Shown one piece after another: positions 23,846 through 36,935 of a DNA stretch of 64,000 nt. Every line of letters starts with the position of its first letter. Within the stretch, counting starts at the first letter, position 1. The notes beneath the pieces were generated by a model. That model worked only from the letters and a program-made list of their open reading frames with translations, did no database searches and was not told the DNA's origin. Made by a program: the position numbers and the translations under genes. Source of the DNA: Macquaria australasica (lineage: Eukaryota > Chordata > Actinopteri > Centrarchiformes > Percichthyidae); assembly GCA_005408345.1 (NCBI GenBank), contig SEMN01000007.1, positions 2,826,001-2,890,000 of the forward strand, given 5' to 3'.

Positions 23846-24480
23846 TGCGCTTTAGGAGATTAACGTTTAAAGAGGTGTTTCGGGGATTAAAAGAAAATGT
23901 CAAGCGAACTTGTCAGACAGATCCGCCTTTCTTCGGGTTGCACACTACGTGAGTTCAAGTGATGATGCATCCTGTAGATCCAACAGTGAGAATCCCAACT
24001 CCCGACCTGAGTCCCGCAGCTAAGACCACACCGTGCAAACCCGCCGGAGTTTTGGGGGATAAAAAAAAGCAAGTGAGACACAGAGAGACCATTTCCACTT
24101 CACTCTGCTCCCTTCAACTCCTCTGTTTGTCCGCTGCTCTGTCACCCACACAGCGCGGGTGTGTCTGATCCGACACAGGAGCTGCCAGTGGGGGTTGAGG
24201 ACAAAACTTTGCACCCGCAGTGAAACTCTAAACCAATCAGTTCCACTTAATAAAGGAATTCATTTGACTTTAATTGTCCGTCACAGCCCTGTTTAAGCGT
24301 GTTTAAAAGATACATCCCAAAAGCTGGAAAAATACATTCCGTTTAGCAGGTGGAAAGACAAAACCACGCCGTTTGATCCGGACTGTTCTCCCACTCTGGT
24401 GATGATGGGAGGCTCGGGATGCAACTCGTGAGGGCGTGACGTCATGCGACGATGCGCACAATAACCCTAATAAACCCATT
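23846..24480 (-). promoter_or_regulatory. gfra1 5' UTR and promoter region
   Basis: The sequence upstream of the start codon is visibly richer in CG dinucleotides than the AT-rich flanks (for example CCCGCCGG, GCGCGGG, TGCGAC). It includes CCAAT at 24233-24237 and a perfect CRE at 24437-24444. No clear TATA box and no strong splice acceptor were found, so I infer a TATA-less CpG-type promoter with the 5' UTR continuous with exon 1. A separate upstream non-coding exon, as in mammals, cannot be excluded. Confidence 0.55.
24437..24444. promoter_or_regulatory. consensus CRE palindrome TGACGTCA
   Basis: Full 8-bp CREB/ATF site about 590 bp upstream of the gfra1 ATG, within the CpG-richer segment and next to GATGCGCAC. 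It suggests cAMP/activity-responsive transcription (inference). Confidence 0.6.
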
Positions 24481-27400
24481 AACAGCTTCAGTTTCCATCA
24501 AGCTGCTATACAGTCCAGACAGGTCACGCCTGTAAGAACATTTCAGCTGGATTGAGTTCACTTATTAACTCTGTGGAAAGTCAACACTTATAATAGCTCA
24601 TTAAATATTTATGTAACCTGCAGGCCTGCATAACATGAGAACCAGATTTACAATATATCTCCTATCGAACAGCTAAATTACAACGATTTTTAAGTGTCTT
24701 AATATCTCACTGAAGACAGTTTAAGTCTTTGTCCTCTCAGCTCAGAACTATGAATAGCCTGCAGCACTTTCATTTTTAATTTGAGGGAGTGGTTAGCCTA
24801 CAACTATTTTCTCTCTCTCTTTTTTGTAGGATGCTTAAAAGTTTCAAGGTATTTCACTCCCTGAAATGGAATAGCACAAATGGTAAGTGGAATTGGGCAG
24901 GGGGGAAAAAAATCATATTGCTTCTTTATCTGAAATTGCAGTTACCATATAAATTGTGATAACTGTTGACAGAACTTTTTCCATCAAAGTTTGTTTTTCT
25001 GCAGGGGAAAAAAACCTAGAGAATGAGTGTGAGATGATACGGTACCACTTAATCATTTAAATTTTGGGACCTTGCAGCTTGCTTTGCAATCCAGAGATTC
25101 TGCACAACAGAAACTATTTAGGTGCCCCCACACACACACACTTGTATTAAATTTGCAGTATATATTGTGTTTGATTGCCACATTAAAATGTTATGTATGA
25201 GATGTTTTGATTTTATATGCTGTAATGCTAATGTAGAGCACTTTGTCCACTTTGGGAGATTTAAATCTGTAGGAAAAGACTTGCAATACATTAGTATTTT
25301 GTCCATGAAACAATGAAAACCCATTACTGCAATAGAGACCTCATTAATACATTAATTTCCTTTTTCACTTCAGTTTGATTCTGTTCGATTCCATCTATAT
25401 GGGACCAAATAGCTTGTTACAGATGCCACATTACCTTTTGCACACAGACACACACTGCTCTGCATGCAGTTCATCTGCCTTGCTTAAAGACACCTCTGCC
25501 AGGTTTTGCAATGTATTTCATAGCAGAAGTGGGCAACCTCGCCTGAAAAAAAAAAGAAGACCACCTCTGTTAACATCAAAAGAAATGAAACATCAACCTT
25601 AAAGGAAAAATCAGAGGCTCACTTCACACAGAAAATGCCATACACTGCTGTTAATGAGTGTGGCTATTGTTAAGGCCGTCATCCAAAAGCTAAACTGATC
25701 AAAATACGAGATGCGTCACTATCTGGGTGGCTTAAACATTAAAAGATTGTTGATACAACTATGCCATGCTGTCAAATTTACAGAACAAAGCCCTTTCAGT
25801 GCCAAAGCACCGTTCATTTATTTGCTATTCTCTTTATTCTCTTCAGTTCGACCTTAGGCCACTCTGCTGCCCCCAAGCAGCACCAGCGTTGACTTCCTCA
25901 TGTGTGAAAACGAACCAAAGAGTAAGCGGAGTGGTGCAGTTATATCAAGTTGAATATTTATTTATATTGTAGAAAAAGGATGAGCAGTAGCATCTTGGAA
26001 AGACATATAACTGTCTCTGGATAGAAGAGAAAAGAAACTGAGGATAACCTCATTATGGAAAAGAGTCAGTTCAGAGAGGGATCCCCACAAGACAAAACTG
26101 CATTTTGTAAAGCTGATTGCTTTGATTTGGCCTGAGGAAACTTCCCGTTTTGATATTGTGTGGTATGTAATAATTCCTTAGCCTATTACCTCTGAAATAA
26201 TATATGCTGTGATAGTGATTGTATTATTCATCTACTATATTATATCATTTTCTTTTGTAATGTGAAAGATTTGGCAAAAATGTATTATTATTGTTAAGTG
26301 TTATTGATGTTTTTATTTCAGCTTTAAGAAGAAAACTCAAACGTCTAATATTGTGTATGAATAGCCTGTATAAAAGAAAAGAGTCTTGCCAGCAAATTGA
26401 ATCGATTGGAGCATGACTGGTTAATTGATTGTGAGTGCCCAGCGGATTACATTAGTATCATAATAAAAGCTCATCCGATTCCGACCTGATGTAATTCATG
26501 TCACATTTCCCATCCTAAGTAAAGGGCAGGCATTAAAGACATTGATTTGCCTGTTTACTATGTAGAGATGCAAAGATGAGAAGGCTTTTTGTAGCCTCAT
26601 ACACACTTAATATCACGAAAACTTCAACACTGTACATCGACCAACTCTCATACTGTCGCAATAGAGTTTTTTCTTGTTCAATTCAGTTGTATTGTTAACC
26701 ACATGGCAATTTGTCATCTCTAATGAAGTGTTTAGAGATTATTGGATGGGTCCTTGTAAATGCACTGGGCTAAATAAGTCAATATCTCTTTGTAGAGCCT
26801 GAGCTGCACAAGTGCCCCAACTCTCAGACAGTGCTGATGATTAAATATGTATTTGCTGCATTCTGGGCTTCTTTGTTCACATTTAAAAAGCCAAAGGATT
26901 TTTGACTGACTTGGCAAATATAATGACATGATACAAATAAAAGGTCTATACATTAAATGTTATCTTGCAATATTATCGCCTCATGCCACTATCACTCAGT
27001 TAAAGCTTATTTATTACACAACATATCTAAATAACCATACGATGATATAGTATTATAGCTTTAGGACGTGATTGATTACTGTTCATTAGAGCCCCACTGG
27101 AGATAGCTAATGTTGTATTTCCTGCATATGATATCTCCTACTTAAACAAATGAAAAATCTATACAGAATCAGCAACAGGAAGAGCCTCAAGCTCCGAGGT
27201 CCCTCGCTCCTTCATGCCAGGACTCTTTATTACCTTGCAAAAGCTCTCTGTCAGCATTATCCATCTCCGACCCTTTATGGTGATCATTCATTTGATGTGT
27301 CCCCCAAGAACACTGAAGCCTTCGCTGCACAAGAACCCTTGCAGGATGAGATTTATTAGGGGCTAATCGATATCATTGTATATCACAAGATCAACACTAA

Positions 27401-27542
27401 CCAACTGCCGGGTCCCTAGGCCAGTCTCTGCACCTCCGACAGCATGCTGTAACTCACTTCATGTTAAAAGGATTAATTTCTTGTTAAAGGCCCAGTCAGT
27501 CATTTTGTTGATCGTATAAATCACAGGTATATTCATATATTA
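24481..27542. other. 5' flank, no gene seen
   Basis: AT-rich, with only short frames lacking any family resemblance. A stretch at about 26385-26545 is non-repetitive and rich in homeodomain-like cores. Confidence 0.6.
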
Positions 27543-27858
27543 CAGGGTTCGTACAAAGTCTTGAAAGTTTGGAAAATCGTTATGTTTTCAAGGTTAGGAA
27601 TAGGCTTGAATTTAAATATACTCCTTGAAAAATGCTTGATTTTCAACATAATCTGGTGTTTCATCATCTACACAATCACTCATGTAAACCAAGAATCTTT
27701 TAATATTTCAAATGAAACGATCCCGTCATCATATTTGTTTGTTGTCTCCTGGTATTTATAGAAACAATTTAGATGTGATGATAAAGAGTCTGGATATTTT
27801 TGGTTTAGGTACCTTGAAAGCGCTTGAATTTTACTCTTAAAAAGCTGTACGAACCCTG
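27543..27858. mobile_element. hAT-like MITE, 316 bp
   Basis: Terminal inverted repeats share 13 identical bases (CAGGGTTCGTACA) at 27543-27555 and, inverted, 27846-27858. Both flanks are AT repeats (left ATATATTA, right TATATATA), so the duplication cannot be confirmed. The interior is AT-rich and non-coding. Confidence 0.8.
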
Positions 27859-28693
27859 TATATATAATTAAAGACTTGTTTTGCTAACAAACATTACTAA
27901 TTAAACACACCTTTTACAGCATCAGACAATATTATTAAAGTAATACTAAATGCAAAATGTATTTTTTATAGTATCAAATACTCAGCCCCTGTACTGTAAG
28001 CTTGAAAAGTAGCTGTTAGAAGCTTGTTGTTAGGTTCTCCCTGATATCTAAACTATGGTCAGCTTGTTTTACTTTGGTCACTTTAGATTTCATTGGTGGC
28101 AAGATATCCTGACATAGAGAAGTACGAAAACATGTATAGAAACTACCCAAACCTCTCCTGCAGCATAATCCACTTCACTGTCCATCTGTATATTCACTAT
28201 GTTCCAAACGCCCATTGTGCCAAAGTACGACTAAATACACAGCTTACATCAGTGCCAAAAACGTGAATAGCATGGATGTGCATGAGGAGCATGAAAATAG
28301 AAGAGTGGAAGCTGTGTGTTTAGCCATATTTTGGCTCAGTATGGTCCAAACACTCACATTTTCGCCAAAGCCCCCGAACCGTGTGTTGGAAACATACTAA
28401 GCATATGGATGGACAATATGTGTGTTCATTCATTTTTGCCAAAATATGGCAAAATCAGAAATGTGGTAAAAAAAAAGATGGACAATGGCTGAGTTGGTTA
28501 CCGTGAGTGCAAGCATGTTTGCATCCATATAAAGTGAGGACTTATTGTCCTTACTGTATTCATAGAGATGTTTTATAAGAAAACATTCTGTTTAATAAAT
28601 AACGTGATATTGACCATATCTTCAAGCATACCACCAATACTATTCTTCTCTGTTCACGAGCAATATATATACAGCATTCTAGCCTAGATAGAC

Positions 28694-29026
28694 CGATGGT
28701 TCCCAACATTTCAGTCACAAACCATGTCTACTCACAACCCCTTGTCAATTCACATATCTCTATGGGTTTCTAGCACTAGTTCAACCAAAGATGATGTTCC
28801 CTTCTAGATAGTGTCATTTGAATAGTTTTTAGAAGCCTGAAGAAGGAAAACTGTCCACTATTTTACGATAGAAAAGCAAAGATAAGAGAAAAGTCTTTAA
28901 AAATAAACACAATTTGTATAGCAGAATATGCTTTATTTTCTTATTTCATGTCTTTACAACCACCCGAGACCCTTCTGATTTACTGCGACCCCTTGGAGGG
29001 GACCCAACTTAGGTGGGGAATCACTG
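28694..29026. mobile_element. hAT-like MITE, 333 bp
   Basis: The left end is CGATGGTTCCCAAC; the right end inverted is CAGTGATTCCCCAC. Both are close to the common hAT end CAGTGGTTCCCAAC. The flanking 8-mers AGATAGAC (28686-28693) and CTATAGAC (29027-29034) match at 6 of 8 positions, an aged target duplication. The interior contains GACCCCTTGGAGGGG, typical of this fish family. No coding capacity. Confidence 0.78.
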
Positions 29027-32000
29027 CTATAGACATCTACTCTAATGGAATCAGAAAAGGACAATGCATTCATTGTGTCTGTACTATTTTAGTTCACTGA
29101 TTCAAGGTCTTTTAACTTGAAAATCTAAACCTAGCTCTTGTTTTTTTTTTGGCCACAGTAACATATGTGTTGTTGTAAGTAGATTATTATTGTAGATTAT
29201 TATTTGTTATTTGCAGCACATGTGTCTATTAGATAAATTAGCTATTTGGGAGGCAAAGATTCTATCATAGATATCATAGGATGGTGCGTCTTACAGCCTA
29301 GTGAAATAAAACGAGACTATAGTACCATCTAGTGGAAAACACAACCCTGCACCTGCTTTTCTGACCTGCTAAATCACGGTCTGCTTGACATGACTTCTAC
29401 AAATTAAATTTCATCTCATGTTCTTGATTTATGAGACAGGCTCTCAGAGAAATGAAATCTCTTGTCTTTGTTTGGTTGATAGTTTTGGCACCAGTACAAA
29501 AATTTGTAGCAGAGATCCTTTATTTGGATCACCACTAGAATCAAGTGTTATTTGGTCCCTAAAATAAAGCCACTAAATGTTATATTTGAGACATCTAGTA
29601 TGAGACAAACAAACAAATAACTGACCTGGCCATAAAAAACTTGTATAACTAAGGTGAAATCAAATAACGATGCTACAATGGATTTGTTTTCTGTTATTTT
29701 TGTTTCCTATATTAATGTCATCAGAGGGGTATATTGTTGCTGTAGTTAAACTGCATTCAGCCCTGCCCCTTATATCCAACATGTCCACTCCTCACAGTGT
29801 GTGGAACCAACCACTTCACATACAGTTTATTCTTTACTTGTTCCTTATTTGTCCTGTATTTTTCTGTGTCACTGATTATTTCTGTGACCCACTACATCTG
29901 TCTGTTGTGGGTCACTTGCTGTGCAGTGAACCCACAGGACCCACCAGCCCTTCCTACCCTTCCTGTCTTCCTACGGGGAGATGAACTGTGCACGTTACCT
30001 TAGACGAAGCTGGCGTGTTTTCCGTGTACTTTTTCACATCTAAATGGATATAGAAGAAGACAAAGTACTGAGAATAAAACGATTTAATTTCTGACATATT
30101 ACATTGCTCTCTCTCTCTGCGTTTTCTCAGTCTGTCTGTAGACACATTCTTCTGAACACAATAACTCAAGAACAATTCAGAATAGAAACTCCATACTTTC
30201 ACTACAGGTTCCCCCTGGAGGACTGATGATCTGATTAGATTTTGGGAGCACCTTGCTGCAATGATTTGCATATCAGAGATGCACATGGAAAAGTAAGGCA
30301 GGTCATTAAGCACCTCAAATGCCTCATGTTTAACTCACAGCTTCCCTAAGGCAAGAACAAGGTCAGTTTGGTTGTGATTAGCATCAGGGAAAGGTTACTT
30401 TGATCAGACAAAAGTAATGGGAACAACAGACTCGCATTGGGGTTGGGGTTTGGCAACAGTGAACGCATTTGGACAGAACTAGACGAGACGTGTGTCCTAA
30501 AACACATCTCTCGTTTCCTCTGTGACCTATAAAAAAAGATGTTTGTGCTGCTATTTTTCTTGCTGTGCCGGTAATGGAGGATAGTACAAGTTGCACTTGT
30601 CTTATTTATCTGTGACTAAAGGGAGGATATGACATGATAAAACATGAAAAAACACAGCAGGGGAACTGCCAGCTCATAAGTGTGTGTGAAAATGTATAAT
30701 TACAGGCAGCAGGTTCAGGTTTTTTGTATTTTTATTTTTATTGTTCCACACTTAGATCTCCTACATGTATAAGGCATATTGTGGGCTAGTACACGTCCAT
30801 CTCCTCTGTAGCAGACATCCATTTTTGATGAAGTTGTAAATAAACTACCTAAAACAGCCTCCACTTTCCCTGGCTACCTTCCTCTTTACCTGCATTCCTC
30901 CACTTCAAGGTACTTTATGGTAGGAGACGAGTGGCTATTAAGGAAGGTAGTGAAAAACCTTTGGGATGCACCCAAGATCTGGTCTGTTCTCCTTCTAAAT
31001 TATGAGATTTAAGGTCATGGATATCCAAAGAAGGTGTGTCCAAAATCCAGATTCCAGAAATTCCAGAAATTAAATATTCTCATCTACGTTAATTTGAATA
31101 TGTTGCATAAAATATGGAGTTTTTATGTATTTTATTTCAGTTTTTGATCATTTAATATTATTTTTGAGTGTGCATCAAGAAGTGCTGTATAACATTGTTA
31201 GTTTAATTACAGTGTCACTGTGACAGTGTTAACTTAATTATTTGGAGATCTTGTGGGTAATGGGGAGGATTTTCTCACAACTGAGTTGGGGGCCGGTGTG
31301 GTACAGTTTTTATCTGCTTTTTAACTTACATGCAAGTCACAGTGTCAGCAGTATAGTATTAGTCTAAAATAAAACAAAACAAAAAGAAACAGCTTGTCAA
31401 TGTGAAATCGAATACATGCAAATTTGCTGCATCTGGTTAGGCTGTTATGCCGTTTTGGCTTTCATTTGAAAAGTGTTGCTGTATTGTCGATGATTTAGTG
31501 CAAATTATCATATGACCCGTCAACATATGGGTGCACACACACACAGACACGCCCAGAAGTGTGCGCACAACCAGCTGGCATTTAGGAAAGCAAACAGGCA
31601 AACATGATGAGTAAATAGCTTTATGACATGGCTATGCTCATTTGGTAATTACTCTTGTGTCAGCTGTTAGAAAAGAGCATTCTATCATTTAATGCTTTCA
31701 TATGGCAAAGAAACGGTTCCCTTACTGAGCACAGCCGGCCTACTGTATATACACATTGTGTAGATAGCATTGCATGTGATCTGCTGTGCATGATAAAACC
31801 AGCAGGGGGCATTGTTGTTCCACCATTAGGAGCAATGCAAAGACTTGGAAGTGAAGACTGCACTGCATTTCATAACACCACGGTGGAGATAATCTTAAAA
31901 ATAGTGCTGAGTGTTGCACTGCCATTGTCTCATCACCTCAAATGCTCCGGGAGAATTTAGCCATCATGCAGCGATCTTGCAAGCTTCATCCCCCCCCACC

Positions 32001-35000
32001 CCGTTACATTGAACCAAATTGACAGTCGAGCTGTCAGAGCCAGTCATGTGGAACAGTTAATTCTTTCTTTTCCATAAGCCCGGTATTTATGGTTTCCTTT
32101 CAACTCTGCACATATGCACGTAGACAGCGTGTGGGCAGAGTCCCAGTCCTGAAGGAACACCACTACAAGGCTTCATGATCTTATAACAGGGCTTCACTGG
32201 TACTTCAGTTTTGTCATACTGTATTATGTTAATTTTAGATGGCCCAGTTCCAGGTGGCTTTTGCGCCATAGCAATGCTGCTATTGTTTTAACACTCCACA
32301 AATATCCTGCAGTGTTATCCTGCTGGAATGAGAGTCTGTATCTACAATGCAAGGCTCTGGACAGGGGCCTCCAACATTGCTTTACCTCCCTTTCTGATGC
32401 CTGGGATGTTTTGGCCTCCAGTAGGTTTTAAGTGAGCAAGACATATTTAGGCTTGTTATAAACTTGCTCCATTCCTGTAGAGCAATTATAACAAGCTGCT
32501 AGCAGTTGCTCCCATTTGGGATGCTTCCAAAGTGGTTATATAAAATTATATTTTCTGGGGATTGCATACAATTTCATAGGGATAGTGCAACATTTAAAGA
32601 GCCAGTTCCCATCATTTAATTAATAATCTATGTATAACCATGCAATATGGCTACCTAAAGCACAGATAGGGTTTTGTAATTACATGCATATTGATTAAGC
32701 ACACAGCTAAGTGTAGGGGAAAAAAAACAATGAGAAGTGCAAGTTTTAAAAATTAAACTTCTTGTCAGCTCTTTTTAAGTTCATCCTGACAACAACATGA
32801 GACCAGAAACACATTGTGCTTTTATGTCGACATTCATAATTGTCCAGTTCATTCATTGCTTTCTACCAGTTTTTTCTTTAATCTTGGTGACAATGCAAAC
32901 TTTCTGCAGTAAAAATGAAAATACCCAGAATAATGTGACACTAAATAACCGATCCATTACAGTATGTATGTTACAGTTACATACATACAATTACTAAAAG
33001 GATGATGGATTTTAACACAATTTAACTATAATTAAACAACCATTAGTAAAAAATGGTTATGTTGTGTTTTTGATAATTAATTGAAATTTAACTTAAGAGA
33101 GAGATTAACTTTTTTCCAAAACCCATAAAACGTTGAGATGAATCAAGATGAATTCCATCTTAACACACCTTCCAGCCTACATAAAGACTACACATCTGAT
33201 CTTATAGTGGGATTATAATGCACTTACAATTGCGATAACATATTGTGTCACTTCTGTGCAGACAACTTGGATATTGTTGGCTTTCACTGTTTTCCTTCAC
33301 CATCATTTTGTCCTCAGTATCCGCGCTTGGTATTCCCCCCCACACTTCCAATTATCCTTGACGTGATAACACACTATAATGTGACACACAAGGGCAAACG
33401 GCTACTCTGTCTAGAAACAGATCTCCCCCGGACCAACTCTTCCCTCTGCATATTGGTAAGTGTCTTGAAAGTCTCACTGAGTCGTCATTAACCGACAGAT
33501 CTTCCAGTATTTGCATTATCACACACTTCAGTCCTGAAATACCATTCATTAAGTATTTTGCAAGATAGCAAGAAACTGGCTACTTCTGCAGTTCTGATAA
33601 TAACCTATCACAGACTTGATGTCATTAAAAGGCAGAAAAGTAAAGTGAACCACTTCACCCGCATACAAACTAAACCCATGTAGCAGTAGATGTGCTGCAA
33701 GAAACTAGCAAATCACTATACGGTGAAGGCAACAGTCAGTGCTCTAGCATACAGTTATACCACCAAAATACTACGGACAAAATATACATGCAACCTATAT
33801 AATTAAAACTGCAAACAGTATTCCAGCAAACATGCCAGTTAATGTACAAATTACAACATCCAGTATGTCAGTGACACACTACCTGTATCAGCCAACTTGC
33901 TGCAAGCAATAGCAGGCACTCACTGGTCTAACTGCTACCTTAGACAAACCTTTACTGCTTGCTTTAAGCTCTGTCCACAAATGAACAAACACATTGATTT
34001 ACCTGGTAGAGTTAAAGTTGGCTTTGCTACCCACTTCAGCATCCAATTTCCTCACACACTAGATCTTCTATAGCTCTACTGTACTGTACCTCTGCTGCCT
34101 CAGATATGGTTGGAGGTGTTTTAAGAACCGTTTTTATCTGACGAACTCTTTTAGTTCCACAGTGATTGTGTAAAAATTACGTTAAAACAATTTGAAGTGG
34201 AGCAAAACACTTAATTCATTCAGTCCTTATAGTCAGAAGAGTAACAATGCTGGACCTTGATTAGACAGCAGCTTCTCTAATTTAAATGAGGTAAACCTGC
34301 CCAGACAGGTGGGCTTTCTGGTGGGAATGTCAGTTTAAAAAAATGGCCTTCCCTGAAATGGACTGCAGGGATCTTGATTAAGATTAACTTTTCAAATAAA
34401 ATCACATTTTAAAATGTCTTCATTAAATGTTTTTACTATCTTAATTTGGACGATATAGTGGTAACAGTAGGGTCATTTAAATTTGAAATAAGTCAAATCT
34501 TTTTATTGTTGTTGAAATCACACCTTTACTGTACATGCTTTCCATGCACTACTTTTGACAATACTGAGTGCAGACCAACAACAATGACGTGAAACATCTT
34601 CGCATGTTCCACACTAGATGCTTCGTAATCTTTGCTTTTGGATCTGAGGTTATGTTTTATTGTTTGTTAAAAGAGTGTTTACAAAAGGCATTGTTCAGTA
34701 ACCTTAGAACAAAGAGCATTAGCAAGGGACAATCATATACTGTATCTTATTTTTTCTGGTTTTCCTCCACTTAATGGACTAATGGGGTATTTAATTTACT
34801 AATACATTGTAGGCAGTGAACTCTGAACCTTAATGGGGATATTGCTGTGCTCTTGCCAGCTGAGCTGAACTGACTCCCTACTATATGCTTATGTAGTGTT
34901 TTCAGCCGTGCAGCTTCAGCAAGTATAAAGAGCAGCACATACTGTAAGCCATAAGTGATTCCTTAAATAGGATCCTTACATTTTACTGGTCTCATATATT

Positions 35001-36576
35001 AAATATCTTATATCCAGAGGGAGAGGACTGATCATGGTTTTAGACTGAAGCACATTAGTACAATGTGGCAAAGTTTCAAAAGTTGTATTACACATTAAAC
35101 ACCTATTAAAAAGACTCATATGGGACTCCAAGCCGTGACTCGCAACACTTTAAACACAACCTGCCTCTCTGATGAATTACAGCATGTAAAATGCAGCATT
35201 CTCATCATCACATCGCTTTCACCACCAAATAAAATGTCATCACGTCCACCAGGAAATGTCACCAGTCAGAAGCAAATTTTGATCACCACTATACTGCAGA
35301 CTGAAGCCGGATCAGTAACTGAAAAGGAGAGATTTAATGAAACAAACAGAACATAGTCTGACATTATTCTTTGAGTCTAGCAGAAATCTCGTCGGTTCTT
35401 CCACTGAGGTGGAGTGATCTGAGGACAGGAGTGTTGACACTGTTCTATTCCCACCTCGCAGTATAACGTGCACATCCTGTTATTACTCAAGGTTTATATC
35501 GTGCATTAAATTATTATTATTATTAGTGTGATTGGAGTTTCTGCTTATTTCCTGCTTCCCTGTACAGCTTTTATTACTTTGTGAGATACAGCGTTTGCTT
35601 GTTTTGTTTGTCTTAGATGTTATTCAGGGTAAATATTTTGAAATAAATACTGTTCCAAAATTGGTCTAAAGGTGTAAAATCAAGCATAACCACATTTTGG
35701 AGAGGAAAGCCTAGGATTATGAGATTATGAAGCCACAATTAATAATAATCAATGAGGAAAACGCAAAAGCAAAAAACTCAAACTAAGGCACTCCCTCCTA
35801 TCTCACCTCCATCATAGTGGTGTTCCTGTGTGTCAATATGAAACTCGGAGTGGAGCCGAAGTTTATGTCCTGTTACTGTTCTGATGCATCTTTAAAAAAT
35901 GTGATTTGTGGCCTCTGGTTCACTTTGATGGATTGCTTTGACCACCTGAATTAGATGTCTTCTGAGTTGTTTTCTTCGGCTTTAGAAATTGAATGAGGCA
36001 AAGAGGTATGCCAAAACCGATTTTACAATGCTCTCGGTCATGGTGCGTGCATGTAATTATGTCACAATTGACTTCAGCAAGAGAAAGTGAAAAATCAGCG
36101 AAAAGTCATCTCAACTGGAACTGACCTTATATTATAGACCTGAATCTGGGTGTGAAGCCATGAACAATCTTTTTTTTTCCCTCTCCTTCTTTTCAGTGAA
36201 CAGTCTGACTTGCTGAATGTGTGTGGACTTTATTGTGCTGCTTGTATTGCTGCTTCAGCTGTCCTGCTACATTTTCATGGCGTGAAACTTACAAACAGGC
36301 CTCTTTCATCTGCTTGTCTCAGTCCTCAGGGTCTCTCCAGCTTCTTTATCACTGCTCACTGTGTTCATAAACAACTGATTCACATTATTTGTTATTTCTA
36401 CAAATGTGTTGTAAAAAATGAAATTACCAAACCAATAAAGGTGCCCTGTTGTCAGCCCCATGCCATCCTCGTTGAACTGCTTCTCTTGAGCTCTGAGCTA
36501 TCCCCTGACTGCTCTTTAGCAATATTTTTAATCTTACATTTGCACACTTGAACACCTCAAGTAGGCTGCACTGAGA
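29027..36576. other. 5' flank, no gene seen
   Basis: About 7.5 kb of AT-rich sequence. Frames up to about 120 codons show no conserved motif or matched splice sites. An 8-C run followed by CC-rich bases lies near 31990, and (ATT)n near 35510-35525. Confidence 0.6.
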
Positions 36577-36935
36577 CTGTGTCCCAGTTCCCTACTGGGT
36601 ACACATTCTATACAGTATATTCTCATCTTTATAATACCGGTAAACTATTACTTATAATTTGCAGTTAGTCTAAAACAAAGTACATTCATTTCTTGTATGC
36701 TAACTACGAGTTTTGAACACTACTGCCAATTAAACTGAAGTACTAAATCTCTTGTTGAGACTTGTGAGTAGATCCTTCATTTTCTTTATGCATTGCATTT
36801 TCAGATAATAGTGTTCATCAAAATTCCAACAAATTAAATATGTACACTGACATGTTTCCAGCATGCGGCATGTTGCCACTTTTTGAGTGTGAACACCCAG
36901 TCCGAATTAGCATACAGTATGAAATTGGGACACAG
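36577..36935. mobile_element. MITE-like element with inverted ends, 359 bp
   Basis: Left CTGTGTCCCAGTTCCCTACT and right, inverted, CTGTGTCCCAATTTCATACT agree at 17 of 20 positions. No target duplication is apparent, so the superfamily is unassigned. AT-rich interior, non-coding. Confidence 0.65.
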
